Assembly: GCF_001757105.1 (NCBI RefSeq)
Contig: NZ_MDHN01000021.1
Location: forward strand, 213,933 to 277,932
Reading direction: 5' to 3'
Source: Alteromonas confluentis
GTDB taxonomy: Bacteria > Pseudomonadota > Gammaproteobacteria > Enterobacterales > Alteromonadaceae
DNA: 64,000 bases
The translations under genes and the position numbers were made by a program. Positions 34,998 to 44,694 of the stretch are shown one piece after another. Position 1 is the stretch's first letter; every line of letters starts with the position of its first letter. The notes beneath the pieces were generated by a model, which worked only from the letters and a program-made list of their open reading frames with translations, was not told the DNA's origin and ran no database searches.

Positions 34998-36585
34998 GAT
35001 CAGCCATCCGCTCAGCAATCATGACAGTAGGAGCATTGGTATTGCCGCCCACCAGTGTTGGCATTACCGAGGCATCAATGACCCGAAGTCCGTTAACCCC
35101 CCGTACCCGACACTGATTGTCTACCACCGCCATAGGGTCATCGTTCTGGCCCATTTTGCAGGTACCCACCGGGTGGTAAATACTTTCAGCATGATCACGA
35201 ATAAACTGCGCAATCTCTTCGTCTGTAGACGAATGTGAAACCGGCGACACGGATTTTCCTCTCACCGAATCGAATGCAGAACAGGACACAATTTTCTGCG
35301 CTTGTCGCACGCCGTCTATTAATACTGTGAGATCATCGGGATGAGCGAGGTAGTTCGGATCGATTAGATGATGGTCATCAGGATGACTACTTTGTAGCAG
35401 CAGTCGTCCTCTGGATTTTGGGTACAGTGCACATACATGTACGCCAAAACCATAGCCATGCACCATGCGTCGTCCGTGGTCAGCGAGGATGGCAGGCAAA
35501 AAGTGAAACTGTAAATCTGGTAAACCATTTGAAGCAAGTGACGAACAAGAGAAGCCTCCCGCCTCGGCAATGTTTGAAGAAAACGCCCCTCGACGTCCGG
35601 TTAAATATCGCCAGGTGGCACCGGCATACTTTGGTACTGCCGATAGCGCCACACCATAACCGTGATGTCCTTTCGCCCGATACTGCACAATGGCATCCAG
35701 GTGATCTTGCAGGTTACAGCCCACGCCAGGTAAATCCACCTGTACGTGAACTCCTTTGTCGGCCAACATTTCCCCGGGGCCGATACCAGAAAGCATCAGC
35801 AAGTGGGGAGAGTTGATTGCACCGCCGCATAACAGCACTTCCCGGGTAGTTAGAATTCTGCGACTTTTGCGCTTAAACCGCACTTGCACACCCGTCGCGG
35901 TGCCGTGATTAAACAAGACTTTTTCTGCACTGGTTTTGGTGTAAACCGTAAGATTCGGTCGGTTCAGCACCGGTTTAAGGTAAGCCTGTGCAGTAGACCA
36001 CCGACGCCCATTTTTTTGAGTAACATGGTAGTAGCCAAGGCCACAACGCTGCTCGCGATTAAAATCATCTCTCTGCGAATGCCCAGCTTCTTCAGCGGCG
36101 GCGATAAATCTATCGGAAAGCGGATCGGTATGCTTTAACGCTTCAACTCGCAGCGGGCCGCCGGCACCATGATAAGCATCTGCGCCCCGGAAGAAATCTT
36201 CAGCCTTGCGAAACCATGGCAATACATCATGATAGGCCCATCCATGTGCCCCTTCCTGATGCCAGCGGTCGTAATCCTCTCGCTGCCCTCGAATGTAGCA
36301 CATGGCGTTAACCGAACTGCTGCCGCCTAATGTTTTCCCCCTCGGCCAGAACAACTCGCGATGGGATAAAGCCTGCTGCTCTGCAGTAAAATAGCCCCAG
36401 CCGATGTTGTCGAAGCGGCTGAGCAAAGCAAGGCCAAAAGGAATATGAATAAGCGGATTAGTGTCGGCGCCTCCCGCTTCAATCAAACACACTGACAGGG
36501 ATGGATTTGCTGACAAACGGGCAGCCATGACGGCCCCGGCCGAACCACCACCTACAATTACGTAATCGAATTTCTCTTCATTCAT
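34966..36585 (-). CDS. GMC-family oxidoreductase (choline/alcohol dehydrogenase-like)
   Basis: 539 residues. FAD-binding DYVIVGGGSAGAVMAARLS at the start, the GMC signature LGGSSSVNAMCYIRGQREDY, and the C-terminal catalytic region IYHPVGTCKMG (His) and GGNTNAPTVMIAERMADLI. The family includes choline dehydrogenase BetA and the long-chain alcohol dehydrogenase AlkJ; the absence of betaine genes nearby, and a FadR-like site 20-36 bases upstream, favour a fatty-alcohol role (inference). It is cytoplasmic or membrane-peripheral with no signal peptide. Confidence 0.88.
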   Translation of the reverse strand: MNEEKFDYVIVGGGSAGAVMAARLSANPSLSVCLIEAGGADTNPLIHIPFGLALLSRFDNIGWGYFTAEQQALSHRELFWPRGKTLGGSSSVNAMCYIRGQREDYDRWHQEGAHGWAYHDVLPWFRKAEDFFRGADAYHGAGGPLRVEALKHTDPLSDRFIAAAEEAGHSQRDDFNREQRCGLGYYHVTQKNGRRWSTAQAYLKPVLNRPNLTVYTKTSAEKVLFNHGTATGVQVRFKRKSRRILTTREVLLCGGAINSPHLLMLSGIGPGEMLADKGVHVQVDLPGVGCNLQDHLDAIVQYRAKGHHGYGVALSAVPKYAGATWRYLTGRRGAFSSNIAEAGGFSCSSLASNGLPDLQFHFLPAILADHGRRMVHGYGFGVHVCALYPKSRGRLLLQSSHPDDHHLIDPNYLAHPDDLTVLIDGVRQAQKIVSCSAFDSVRGKSVSPVSHSSTDEEIAQFIRDHAESIYHPVGTCKMGQNDDPMAVVDNQCRVRGVNGLRVIDASVMPTLVGGNTNAPTVMIAERMADLILRGLWQNA

Positions 36586-36604
36586 TGTTCAATCCGTCAG
36601 CGCC

Positions 36605-36621
36605 AACTGCTCGTACCAGTT
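36605..36621. promoter_or_regulatory. FadR-like operator upstream of GMC oxidoreductase
   Basis: AACTGGTACGAGCAGTT (minus strand) has perfectly symmetric outer arms and matches the FadR consensus AACTGGTCTGACCAGTT at 14 of 17. It lies 20-36 bases upstream of the GMC ATG, where FadR binding would affect initiation. Confidence 0.55.
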
Positions 36622-36723
36622 TAACAAATTTAACGTCGTTGTCTGTTTTATTTGTGTTACTGTTGAGCGGTTAATTCGAAACGCGTCATAAATACACGTC
36701 ACAGCTAAAGGACAGTCGACACC

Positions 36724-37443
36724 ATGAGCTGGCAGGAGCGAAGCAAAATATGGGTATGTGGTATGCTGATAAAAATCGGCCGACTCACCCATGATGATTG
36801 CAGCCGCGACGAACTCAACGCGTTAATTCAGCCCCATTTCCCCCGCCTGTTTCACATTGATGTGCCCGCCGGCGCCGGTTCAGTGCACGTTACTGAAGCC
36901 CGGGTACAATTTAACGCGCAACAACAGCGTTTAGCGTTGGAATGCTTTGCCGAATTGGAACTGAACGTTCTCGATGCAAAAATCTACCGCGCCCATGTCA
37001 TATTGGTGGTAAGTGCAGTGCCGGTTTACGTTCCTGCTGAGGGCATTGTGCGATTAACCAATGTGGATGTTGATGTGATTCAATTGGTTAACGATAATTT
37101 TAGTTTTATCAAAGACACACAAGATCTCATTTCACAAATTTTGCCTGGCCTCACGTTAGGGAAAAGTCTTAGTAATCTGCTTACGCAACCCTTGATCAGC
37201 GTTGCCAGTGTGGCAACTACGGGGCGCAGCGATAAAATCGTGAATTACCTGCAACTTTTTCTCAGTGCCGATAAGCAGAAAATTCTCGACCACCATAAAC
37301 CGGATATCACCCGTCGGTTACTTTCCCTGCTTGATGAAGATACCTTGTACTATAAACTTAGCGAAGGGTGGCGTGAGCTTACCTTTTTACGTTGGGGGAA
37401 ACAGGTATCAGTAGAAAAAGACAGCCTACGATTTAGCTTTTAG
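36724..37443 (+). CDS. Hypothetical protein, unrecognised
   Basis: 239 residues, ATG with AAGGAC about nine bases upstream. No signal peptide or clear membrane segment. The middle has beta-rich alternation (VHVTEARVQFN, RAHVILVVSAVPVYVP) followed by an amphipathic helical part ending SEGWRELTFLRWGKQVSVE. The two-part layout vaguely recalls the DUF1439/YceB lipid-binding fold, but no lipobox is present and I would not assign it. It stands between the GMC gene and the wax ester synthase operon, divergent from the former and convergent with the latter. Confidence 0.7.
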   Translation: MSWQERSKIWVCGMLIKIGRLTHDDCSRDELNALIQPHFPRLFHIDVPAGAGSVHVTEARVQFNAQQQRLALECFAELELNVLDAKIYRAHVILVVSAVPVYVPAEGIVRLTNVDVDVIQLVNDNFSFIKDTQDLISQILPGLTLGKSLSNLLTQPLISVASVATTGRSDKIVNYLQLFLSADKQKILDHHKPDITRRLLSLLDEDTLYYKLSEGWRELTFLRWGKQVSVEKDSLRFSF

Positions 37444-37497
37444 CCGTTAACCGCTGATACTTTCTTTTCGCTGATTTTTTCTAATCGGTGACACTCT

Positions 37498-38934
37498 CTA
37501 TTCACTGACGATAGAGGGCGGATAACGGTGAATTTGTTCACCAATATCATCAATACCCACAGTAGGATCATCTACAGACTGCTCAAGCTTATTCAGCGCT
37601 TCCTGGGCATATTTTGCCAGTGGGTTTAAATCTTTCACATGACGATTACAGCACACCAGACCAATATTTGCTTTGCCGCTGTATGTCATCACGGTAATGT
37701 TCACACCCCCGCCCGGCGTCATGGTCGATACCGGATAACAGGCTAGCAACTTGCTGTCTTTTAAGTACCTGTGTTCCACAGGGCCAGGCAGATTTGAAAT
37801 AAGAATGTTGGCGATGGGTTTTACCCAGTCGGACAGACGTAACCACTCAAAAACCAGTGATACCGCTTGAATAGCGATTGTGTAACCGCTGAAGGCCCTC
37901 GGTGTGGCCGACTGAGCAGCATTTTTGACAATTCTGTGGTTCACAATAATCTGCCGTAAACGAAGATACGGATCTCGCTCGCCGTGAGCCAGTTCAATGG
38001 GCACAATGGCAATTTTGTTGCCGGTGGTTTTTTCTCCCGGCTTGCGAAGATTAATGGGAATGTTGGTGTAAAGTGGTCGGCTAAAGGTTTGCCCGTAATC
38101 ATGCAGAAATCGATGAACGGCAATATCAAAAATACAGAGCAATATTTCATTGGCCGAAGACCGGGTTCGTTTGGCCAATCCGCGCACACGAATAAAATCA
38201 ATATCCATGGTCGTTACCGCCCTACCCGGCTTTAACTGACCGGTTAGTGGGGTTTTCGTACCGGTAAATGGCACAGGCATATAGTGGGTGTTGATGCGCA
38301 TGATTTTCATCAACAGCCGCACAACGATGCAGCAACATTCCCACGCCGCCTTTAAAAACTGTAGGCTGGCATAAGCGCGGTCGCGCCAACGCACCAGGCT
38401 TTTACGTTTATGCCGCAACCGTTTAAGCGCCCACACTGGCACGAAGTCATCGTGATTTGGCTTCGCCATATAGCCGGCCTGAAACCAACGTACCAAGGTG
38501 GCGCCATCGCCGTACATATGGTGAACCCGGGCGTAAATCACAAATTTTCGACTCTTGCCGTCATGCATGAATACGAACTGCCATAATGGCTTGTTTGGAT
38601 CTAACCGCGAAGCATGCAGGGTTTCAATTAGCGCATCCAGCTTCTGTCTGTCGTGCACATCTTCAATATGATGGCACTGCACATGGTAGTCCATGTCCAT
38701 CTGTTTAACCGGCTGTAATCCCAGCGGATACGATAGCCACGTTTTCACCCGGCAATTAAACGGCGGCGTAACTTTATCATGCGCTTTCACTTCCCGATAA
38801 AGTGCATCCACATAGGTCGTCGGGTCTGCGTCGTCTGGCATTGCAAGAATTTGCAGACAACCCACATGCTTGGGGCTGGCGTCAGATTCCGCCAACCAAA
38901 AGGATTTATCAAGAAATGACAGGGATCGGGACAT
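37498..38934 (-). CDS. Wax ester synthase / diacylglycerol acyltransferase (WS/DGAT)
   Basis: 478 residues. The catalytic motif HHMYGDG (residues 138-144) matches HHxxxDG of the family, which esterifies fatty alcohols or diacylglycerol with acyl-CoA to make neutral storage lipids at the membrane. N-terminus MSRSLSFLDKSFWLAE matches the family start. The C-terminal DUF1298-type region includes NILISNLPGPVEHRYL. Its start codon shares a base with the stop codon of the upstream TetR gene (TGATG), so the two are coupled. Confidence 0.93.
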   Translation of the reverse strand: MSRSLSFLDKSFWLAESDASPKHVGCLQILAMPDDADPTTYVDALYREVKAHDKVTPPFNCRVKTWLSYPLGLQPVKQMDMDYHVQCHHIEDVHDRQKLDALIETLHASRLDPNKPLWQFVFMHDGKSRKFVIYARVHHMYGDGATLVRWFQAGYMAKPNHDDFVPVWALKRLRHKRKSLVRWRDRAYASLQFLKAAWECCCIVVRLLMKIMRINTHYMPVPFTGTKTPLTGQLKPGRAVTTMDIDFIRVRGLAKRTRSSANEILLCIFDIAVHRFLHDYGQTFSRPLYTNIPINLRKPGEKTTGNKIAIVPIELAHGERDPYLRLRQIIVNHRIVKNAAQSATPRAFSGYTIAIQAVSLVFEWLRLSDWVKPIANILISNLPGPVEHRYLKDSKLLACYPVSTMTPGGGVNITVMTYSGKANIGLVCCNRHVKDLNPLAKYAQEALNKLEQSVDDPTVGIDDIGEQIHRYPPSIVSE

Positions 38935-39611
38935 CAGTCTGACTCGCTCGGTGGCGCGCTTTGCCAGTGAGGGCGTCGAAGATTGGCCAAACTATGGCTG
39001 TCGATGCCCTTTTGCAGAGACCACAACTCTTCTTCCGGTAAACGTAGACGAGGTAACAGACTGGTAAGCACCAACGATAAACAATGATAGCGCTGCGCAT
39101 CTTCGTCGAGCGGGCGGCTCAGCTGATCATATTGGAATGATTGGGTAAGAATGAGTGACAGCAGTTCTGTAAGCAGAGGCAGTTCACTTTTACTGACCAG
39201 TAATTCATTTCGCACCGTCATTTGTTGCAGCAGTCTATGCAGCTGTGACTCCAATGCATCTATTACGTTGTTTCTTATTTTGTGACTATGCGGGTATTTC
39301 TCTGCCAAATCCCCCGGGCTGCGATAAAAAAAACGGAAAACATGCATTTTTTCGATAATCAGGTACAGGTAGTAAAAGGCCTCAGCACCTTCCACTTTGT
39401 CGAGCAAATCACGCCGTAATACCTGCAACATCTGGCTTTTGTGCAACGCGATTAACTTTTCTACCATCACTTCTTTGCCTTTGTAATGGTAGTATAAATT
39501 CCCCGGACTGATATCGAGCTCCAAGGCGATATCAACACTGGTTACACTGTTTTCACCGTGTTCATTGAACAAGCTCAATGCCGTATACAAAATGCGCTCA
39601 GCGGTTTTCAT
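38934..39611 (-). CDS. TetR-family regulator in wax ester operon
   Basis: 225 residues from the ATG at 39611; an upstream in-frame extension overlaps the previous gene and lacks TetR character. The helix-turn-helix is VTSVDIALELDISPGNLYYHYK. The C-terminal region is longer than usual and contains many Leu-rich helices (PLLTELLSLILTQ). It is sandwiched between DUF445 and WS/DGAT in a tightly packed operon, so it probably regulates this operon. Confidence 0.88.
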   Translation of the reverse strand: MKTAERILYTALSLFNEHGENSVTSVDIALELDISPGNLYYHYKGKEVMVEKLIALHKSQMLQVLRRDLLDKVEGAEAFYYLYLIIEKMHVFRFFYRSPGDLAEKYPHSHKIRNNVIDALESQLHRLLQQMTVRNELLVSKSELPLLTELLSLILTQSFQYDQLSRPLDEDAQRYHCLSLVLTSLLPRLRLPEEELWSLQKGIDSHSLANLRRPHWQSAPPSESD

Positions 39612-39613
39612 AA

Positions 39614-40831
39614 TCAGAATGGCGCTCCGAAAATGAATGTTAGCTGAGCAATACCGGCAGCCAACCCTAACAATGCCCCGGTAACAATGAGCTTCCACTC
39701 ATCCTGCTTATAAGCCGGCCGCAACACCCCTTCAAATTCTTCGGGAGACAGCGCCTGCATGCGCAAACATAAATCATCGCCCACCCGTAGTGCGCCATGG
39801 GCGTAATCGTAGGCATAGAACAAGTACTTATCGGAATTTTCAAAGATGCGCTTCACCGCGAGTGACTTCATGCGGAAATAGTTATCTGACCCCACGCCTA
39901 ATGCGAAATACGGCTGGGCAACGGCGACATAGCGTTCAATAGCATCATTCACATGCAGCTCTATAAGCTCTAGCAACTGCGCCGAACCTGAACCATGCAA
40001 GATCACATGCGTGATATTTTGTGGCGTGATCAGTTTTCGCTCTATGATATCGGCATAAACCTTCGACACTTCCTGCTGCCGTTTCAGGAACATGCCCTGC
40101 AACGTAAAGGGGCCAATTTTGATAGGACGCTTGGGCTGAAAAATAATTTTGATGGCAATCCAGTTGGTGATATATCCCACCAGCAACCCGCCCAGAGGAA
40201 GCAGCCACCAGGCCTGAAAGTAGTGCCACAACAACATGGTAGGTAAGCCAAACAGAAAGCCGAAATAGAACCCAGAACGAACAATGAAGGGGAATTCTTT
40301 TTCACCAGCAGTAAGAAAGATTTCATTAATGAGTTCAGGAGATTTCACCAGTTGCTCTACCACCAGCTCCTTAATATCTAAGATTTCGTTGATATTGAGC
40401 TGAAAATCGGTGACCAGTTTTTTCACCACGTGAGGCATGTCGTTTTCGATGCGACGATAAACCAGATTTTTGCCTTGCACAGGAATGGCCGCCCATAAAT
40501 CCGGTGCAGACTCTTCCATGACCTCGTTAACCACGGCGCGTAACACCTGTTTGAGCCTGCGCTCGATAGACAGCGCCAGCACGTCGCCCTCTAAGCGCCC
40601 CGCCAATTCCTCAACACTAAGCAGCTTACCGAGCACCAGCTCGACTTCAATTTCAGCCATTTCCCTGCGCTTGGCCGGGATCAGGCCCTGCCAACCAAAG
40701 CAAGGACGGTAACCCACGTACTCGATAGGATAAAACATCATCCTAACGGCAAGGTAGTTTGTTAACCAACCAACTATCGCACTGATCAGCGGGATAGACA
40801 GCAAGCTCAGCGTTTCAGCGTTCCATTCCAT
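39614..40831 (-). CDS. DUF445 family membrane protein
   Basis: 405 residues. The start MEWNAETLSLLSIPLISAIV leads into GWLTNYLAVRMMFYP, and a second WLLPLGGLLVGYITNWIAIKI block repeats the same TNxxAxKxxF pattern: this internal repeat is diagnostic of DUF445. Membrane segments flank a helical cytoplasmic region. The function of the family is unknown. It is the first gene of the operon with TetR and WS/DGAT, suggesting a link to lipid storage or envelope (inference). Confidence 0.85.
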   Translation of the reverse strand: MEWNAETLSLLSIPLISAIVGWLTNYLAVRMMFYPIEYVGYRPCFGWQGLIPAKRREMAEIEVELVLGKLLSVEELAGRLEGDVLALSIERRLKQVLRAVVNEVMEESAPDLWAAIPVQGKNLVYRRIENDMPHVVKKLVTDFQLNINEILDIKELVVEQLVKSPELINEIFLTAGEKEFPFIVRSGFYFGFLFGLPTMLLWHYFQAWWLLPLGGLLVGYITNWIAIKIIFQPKRPIKIGPFTLQGMFLKRQQEVSKVYADIIERKLITPQNITHVILHGSGSAQLLELIELHVNDAIERYVAVAQPYFALGVGSDNYFRMKSLAVKRIFENSDKYLFYAYDYAHGALRVGDDLCLRMQALSPEEFEGVLRPAYKQDEWKLIVTGALLGLAAGIAQLTFIFGAPF

Positions 40832-41112
40832 GCAAGCTATTGTGTTCTGGTTATTTTATCAACATAGGTTCAGGCTAAAGGCAGAACCGCGAATTAGCAA
40901 ACATTTATCAGCATAACATGATCTGGATAGCGCAGCGGATAAATCCAGGGGACGAAATTAGGGTGTAATTTCAAATCAGGCTTCCTACACTCTTAATAAT
41001 CCTGCTATCAGGCTTGTACTCGTTGCTTGCAAACCGTTACGAAAGTGGCATAGAGGAAGATCATGCGTGTGAGCACAGGCGGGCTTGGGTAGCATCGTTA
41101 AAGAGGTAAAGT

Positions 41113-42594
41113 ATGGCCATTTTCACCCCCGGACTATCTGCAATTGAAAAAGAGATAGCGAATGCTGCGGATTACCCCACTTACCGTGAAGCTAGTCTCG
41201 CTCACGATGCGCTATCTGGCGCCGATGCGTGGAAAAACGAAGTCGTGAGTCAGCATTATGATTACCGCCTCATTCGTAAACGGGTAGAAAGAATGCAGGC
41301 AGCAAGAAAGCTGCAGGATGTATACGGCCTGATGTCCATTATTCATGAGGGGCTGCATGGTAATCTTGGGAATATCGCCAATCCCGCTCTGCTCGGCCAC
41401 TGCCGAATAGGGACAAAGAATCTTATCCAGACTTTTATCGATGAAGTCGTCACCGCCCTTAACACCATTTATGAAGCCGACGAATCATTAGTAGATTTCT
41501 ATGAGAAAAAACGCTTTTTTGAAGAGACAACGTACGCATTTGGTCAATCGTGTCTGATGCTGTCTGGCGGTGCCGGACTCGGTATTTTTCATGCTGGAGT
41601 CGTGAAATCACTGAACCAGCAAAACCTGCTGCCCGGCGTGATTTCCGGTGCCAGCGCAGGTGCAATTATCGCCGCCCTTATTGGCACACGAGAACAATCA
41701 GAATTAGAGGCGTGTTTAGCCCCGGAATTTATTCTGGAAAAATTCAGATACTGGCGGCACTGGTCGGGATTCGGTAAAAAATCACTGTTCGACAGTCGGG
41801 CGCTGGAAAACACGTTAATTGAATTGTTCGACATTATGACCTTTGACGAAGCTTTTGCGCTTTCCGGTAAGCACATAAACGTAAGCGTATCTCCAGCAGA
41901 TTTACATCAGCAGTCAAGAGTGCTCAATGCAAAAACCTCGCCCAGAGCAGTTATTACACAAGCGGTTCGGGCATCAACCGCCGTGCCGGTGTTTTTCAGC
42001 CCTGTGCAATTAAAAGCGAAAAATCTTCTGGGCGATATTGTGCCCTACATTCCAAATCGCCGCTTTGTCGACGGTTCGATGATGGCCGATTTGCCCTATA
42101 AACAATTATCACGCCTTTACGGCGTTAACCACAGCATTGTCAGCCAAACAAATCCCCTTGCGATCCCTTTCGTGCCCGCCAACCGAAGCGAAGAAACCAG
42201 CATTACCGGCCTGACTTTCCGACATGTAAGGCAACTGGCGAAAAGTAACAGTGTGTTTGCGTTTGATGTTCTGGAGAAGTGGGTCAATCACCGCGGTACC
42301 AAACTCGCAATCCACAAGGTGCGGTCTATAATCGATCAACAGTATGTGGGAAATATCAACATTCTCCCGCAACGGCAGTTGCGAAGTCTGACGCAAATTA
42401 TGGCGAACCCAACTTTGGAAAGCGTTACCAACCTTATTTCAGACGGTGAGCGAGCCACGTGGGAACACATTGATAATATTGAGAGAAATACAAAAATTAG
42501 TGAGACTTTAAGGCGTTTATTAGCTAAGCTGAAAGAACGTGAAGCCAGGGTATCGGGTCACGCAACATCATCAGCCAGAACGGAATCTACTTAG
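41113..42594 (+). CDS. Patatin-like lipase with N-terminal DUF3336
   Basis: 493 residues. The N-terminal helical DUF3336-type region (about residues 5-150) precedes the patatin domain with LSGGAGLGIFHAGVVKSL, the nucleophile elbow GASAG (Ser181) and the dyad Asp320 in FVDGSMMADLP. This architecture is found in triacylglycerol lipases of the Tgl3/SDP1 type, which mobilise neutral lipid. ATG with GAGG upstream. Divergent from the WS/DGAT operon: one set would build, the other break down, storage lipid. Confidence 0.9.
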   Translation: MAIFTPGLSAIEKEIANAADYPTYREASLAHDALSGADAWKNEVVSQHYDYRLIRKRVERMQAARKLQDVYGLMSIIHEGLHGNLGNIANPALLGHCRIGTKNLIQTFIDEVVTALNTIYEADESLVDFYEKKRFFEETTYAFGQSCLMLSGGAGLGIFHAGVVKSLNQQNLLPGVISGASAGAIIAALIGTREQSELEACLAPEFILEKFRYWRHWSGFGKKSLFDSRALENTLIELFDIMTFDEAFALSGKHINVSVSPADLHQQSRVLNAKTSPRAVITQAVRASTAVPVFFSPVQLKAKNLLGDIVPYIPNRRFVDGSMMADLPYKQLSRLYGVNHSIVSQTNPLAIPFVPANRSEETSITGLTFRHVRQLAKSNSVFAFDVLEKWVNHRGTKLAIHKVRSIIDQQYVGNINILPQRQLRSLTQIMANPTLESVTNLISDGERATWEHIDNIERNTKISETLRRLLAKLKEREARVSGHATSSARTEST

Positions 42595-42619
42595 ATGGAA
42601 CGTCATTCAGAAGGTTGTT

Positions 42620-44005
42620 GTGAATAGCAAACTTGAACAAGCTGATAGTCCGTTAGTCGTTAGAATTAAAAATCTGACAGAGCTTGTCGATGCTAACGGG
42701 AAAACCAAACCTACCTTAGTCTCCCTTGCTCAACATTACTTCGAGACAGCGCCGGCACTCACTGCTGAGATCAATACCCTTGCGCTGGAAATAAACGAAG
42801 TAAAAACCCATCGTGCTAATCAAAAGCTGCTTGATGAACTGACTGAAAAGTACAATCAAAAAGTCGCGTTACACGATAAAGCGCTGCTTGAACGCAACCA
42901 GCATTTGCAGCGGGTAGTTCGCATCATTTTAGACCTCTGTGAGGGTGAAACTTACTTCGAAACGCAGAATTCCACGGCACGTGTACTCGGAACCTTATTC
43001 CTTCTTACAAGGGAAAATAATCCTGGTTATGCCCGCCAACATCAGCGCCTAAGACCCCTTTACAAAGCGATTCTTGCACTGCGTTTGGTTGATAAAATAC
43101 TGGCCGACGATGCCCTAAAGCACCCTTACCTGCTAAAGCATAGAGGGTTACTAGGACGATTTGATGACCACGAGAAGATGTATGAGTGGACGCAGTACAT
43201 TGCGGTTCCTGTTATTACGGCTGCGCTTCTGCAAGATATTGGCCTCAACCATAAAGCCGCGCAGGATATCCTGGTTGGCAAACAAGGTAAGCTTGATCCC
43301 TTCAGGGAAATCAGCGATGCCGAAAGAAAACAACTGCTGCAATTAAATTATCAATACACGGTGACCTACCTGAAGGATGCCCTCACCCCAGAAGAGGCTT
43401 TTGGCAGCAAGGAAGGTCACGCTTTCGCCCTCGAAATCATTCAAAACACCTTTATTGGTAAAATCGGCATTGGCGACATCATCAAAATACCGCAAGTGTA
43501 TGCCTCCTTTGTGCTATCAACAAAAGCGGCTTACAGCCGAGCCTCTATTCCGAAAAGCTATATTCTCATCGAGCAATTATCTAAGCAGCAAAATGTGAGT
43601 CGACGCCTTACTGAATATTTCATATCCATGGTGGGACATTTCCCCATTGGATTTGGGGTGTGTTTTATTCCTGTGGGTGACGATGGTAAAGAGAAAGATC
43701 ATTATGAATATGCCATCGTAACAAGACTGAATCCGGAAAAACCGGATGAACCTATCTGTAAGGTCGTTTCCAGACAGCAGCAGTTTTGTTCACCCACAAC
43801 AGAGGTGCGCATTCCTGCCGAACGCAACCTCTATTACGACAAAAGCAAACAAAAGCTGATGACCATGGACCGGGAGAGAATGGCGGAGATCATGAGCTTG
43901 CTTCGCAAGAACTTCACCATGGACGATGTGGATAATCATATTCCGGCATATTGGGAAGCCCATGAGTTCTATGCTGATAAGAAGAACCAAATCATTTGGC
44001 GTTAG
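42620..44005 (+). CDS. HD-GYP-like protein lacking catalytic residues
   Basis: 461 residues from GTG at 42620, which has AAGG upstream; an open extension would overlap the lipase gene. The second half follows HD-GYP order: ITAALLQDIGLNHKAAQDIL then GKQGKLD (canonical ALLHDIGK...KPGKL), later GIGDIIKIPQVYASFV and a final RLTEYFISMVGHFPIGFGV (canonical YPxG). The metal-binding HD is replaced by QD and the GYP motif is not recognisable, so cyclic-di-GMP hydrolysis is unlikely; a binding or scaffold role is possible. The N-terminal 130 residues are helical and unrecognised. Only 25 bases follow the lipase, so they are cotranscribed. Confidence 0.7.
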   Translation: MNSKLEQADSPLVVRIKNLTELVDANGKTKPTLVSLAQHYFETAPALTAEINTLALEINEVKTHRANQKLLDELTEKYNQKVALHDKALLERNQHLQRVVRIILDLCEGETYFETQNSTARVLGTLFLLTRENNPGYARQHQRLRPLYKAILALRLVDKILADDALKHPYLLKHRGLLGRFDDHEKMYEWTQYIAVPVITAALLQDIGLNHKAAQDILVGKQGKLDPFREISDAERKQLLQLNYQYTVTYLKDALTPEEAFGSKEGHAFALEIIQNTFIGKIGIGDIIKIPQVYASFVLSTKAAYSRASIPKSYILIEQLSKQQNVSRRLTEYFISMVGHFPIGFGVCFIPVGDDGKEKDHYEYAIVTRLNPEKPDEPICKVVSRQQQFCSPTTEVRIPAERNLYYDKSKQKLMTMDRERMAEIMSLLRKNFTMDDVDNHIPAYWEAHEFYADKKNQIIWR

Positions 44006-44013
44006 ATATGTTG

Positions 44014-44038
44014 AAAACGCCGACATCTAGCCGGCGTT
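44014..44038. terminator. Bidirectional terminator between HD-GYP-like and phasin-region genes
   Basis: A 7-bp GC-rich stem (44016-44022 with 44032-44038) lies between convergent genes, with TTTTC on the minus exit. Confidence 0.6.
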
Positions 44039-44041
44039 AAC

Positions 44042-44623
44042 TTAACTTCTTGTTGGTGGTTTTGCCGTCGACACTGAGCGTGTTTTCACTTTCGGCGTCG
44101 TCGCTACCGTCTTCTTGCGGGTAGAAGGTCGACGAGTGGGTTTCTCTGGCGTAGCGAGTTTATCGTCGTCAGGTTTTACAACCGTCTCTGTGGATGCTGA
44201 TGATACAGCTTCTGCCTCAGCTTGTTTTAGCTTTTCGGCGGCCAACTTTTCTGCTTTGACTTTAGCTTCTTTCGCAGCAAGCAGAGCCACTTGCTCGACC
44301 AACAAATCCACTTTGGCAGATAGTGCATCAAGCTGCTCAGCCCTCTTTGCACCCTTGTTATTAAACGTAGGCACCAACGACCAAAGCGGATTCGCTTTAA
44401 CCATTTGTTCAACGTTGTCCAAAACGGTTGCGGGTGAAAGCGCTTGCTTTATTTTTGCATCCAGCACCGCGCCTCTAGCTTGAAGCTCATCGATGGTGCG
44501 CTGCTGATTTTCAATGTGCGCATTAACCTGTTTGGTCACACCGGCTAGTTGCTCTGCCACAAGCTCACTACCCGCTTCTAACCAACCCGTTAATGGACCA
44601 TTGGGTTTATTTCTCGCTGTCAT
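44042..44623 (-). CDS. Phasin-associated Lys/Ala-rich protein
   Basis: 193 residues. A helical region with heptad character (residues about 20-135) is followed by a basic Lys/Thr/Ser/Pro-rich tail ending TRRPSTRKKTVATTPK and KTRSVSTAKPPTRS. A coiled coil plus a basic AAKP-like tail is the layout of PhaF-type granule proteins that bind DNA and distribute granules at division, but the phasin segment is not clearly shared here. It is 71 bases downstream of the phasin gene on the same strand, so likely in its operon. Assigned by context and layout, not by a firm domain match. Confidence 0.6.
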   Translation of the reverse strand: MTARNKPNGPLTGWLEAGSELVAEQLAGVTKQVNAHIENQQRTIDELQARGAVLDAKIKQALSPATVLDNVEQMVKANPLWSLVPTFNNKGAKRAEQLDALSAKVDLLVEQVALLAAKEAKVKAEKLAAEKLKQAEAEAVSSASTETVVKPDDDKLATPEKPTRRPSTRKKTVATTPKVKTRSVSTAKPPTRS

Positions 44624-44694
44624 GATAATGCCCTTTGTCAGTAAATTACGCCTCGAGTGCGCTGATAACGGCGTGTTACCAGCGCCAAATCGAC

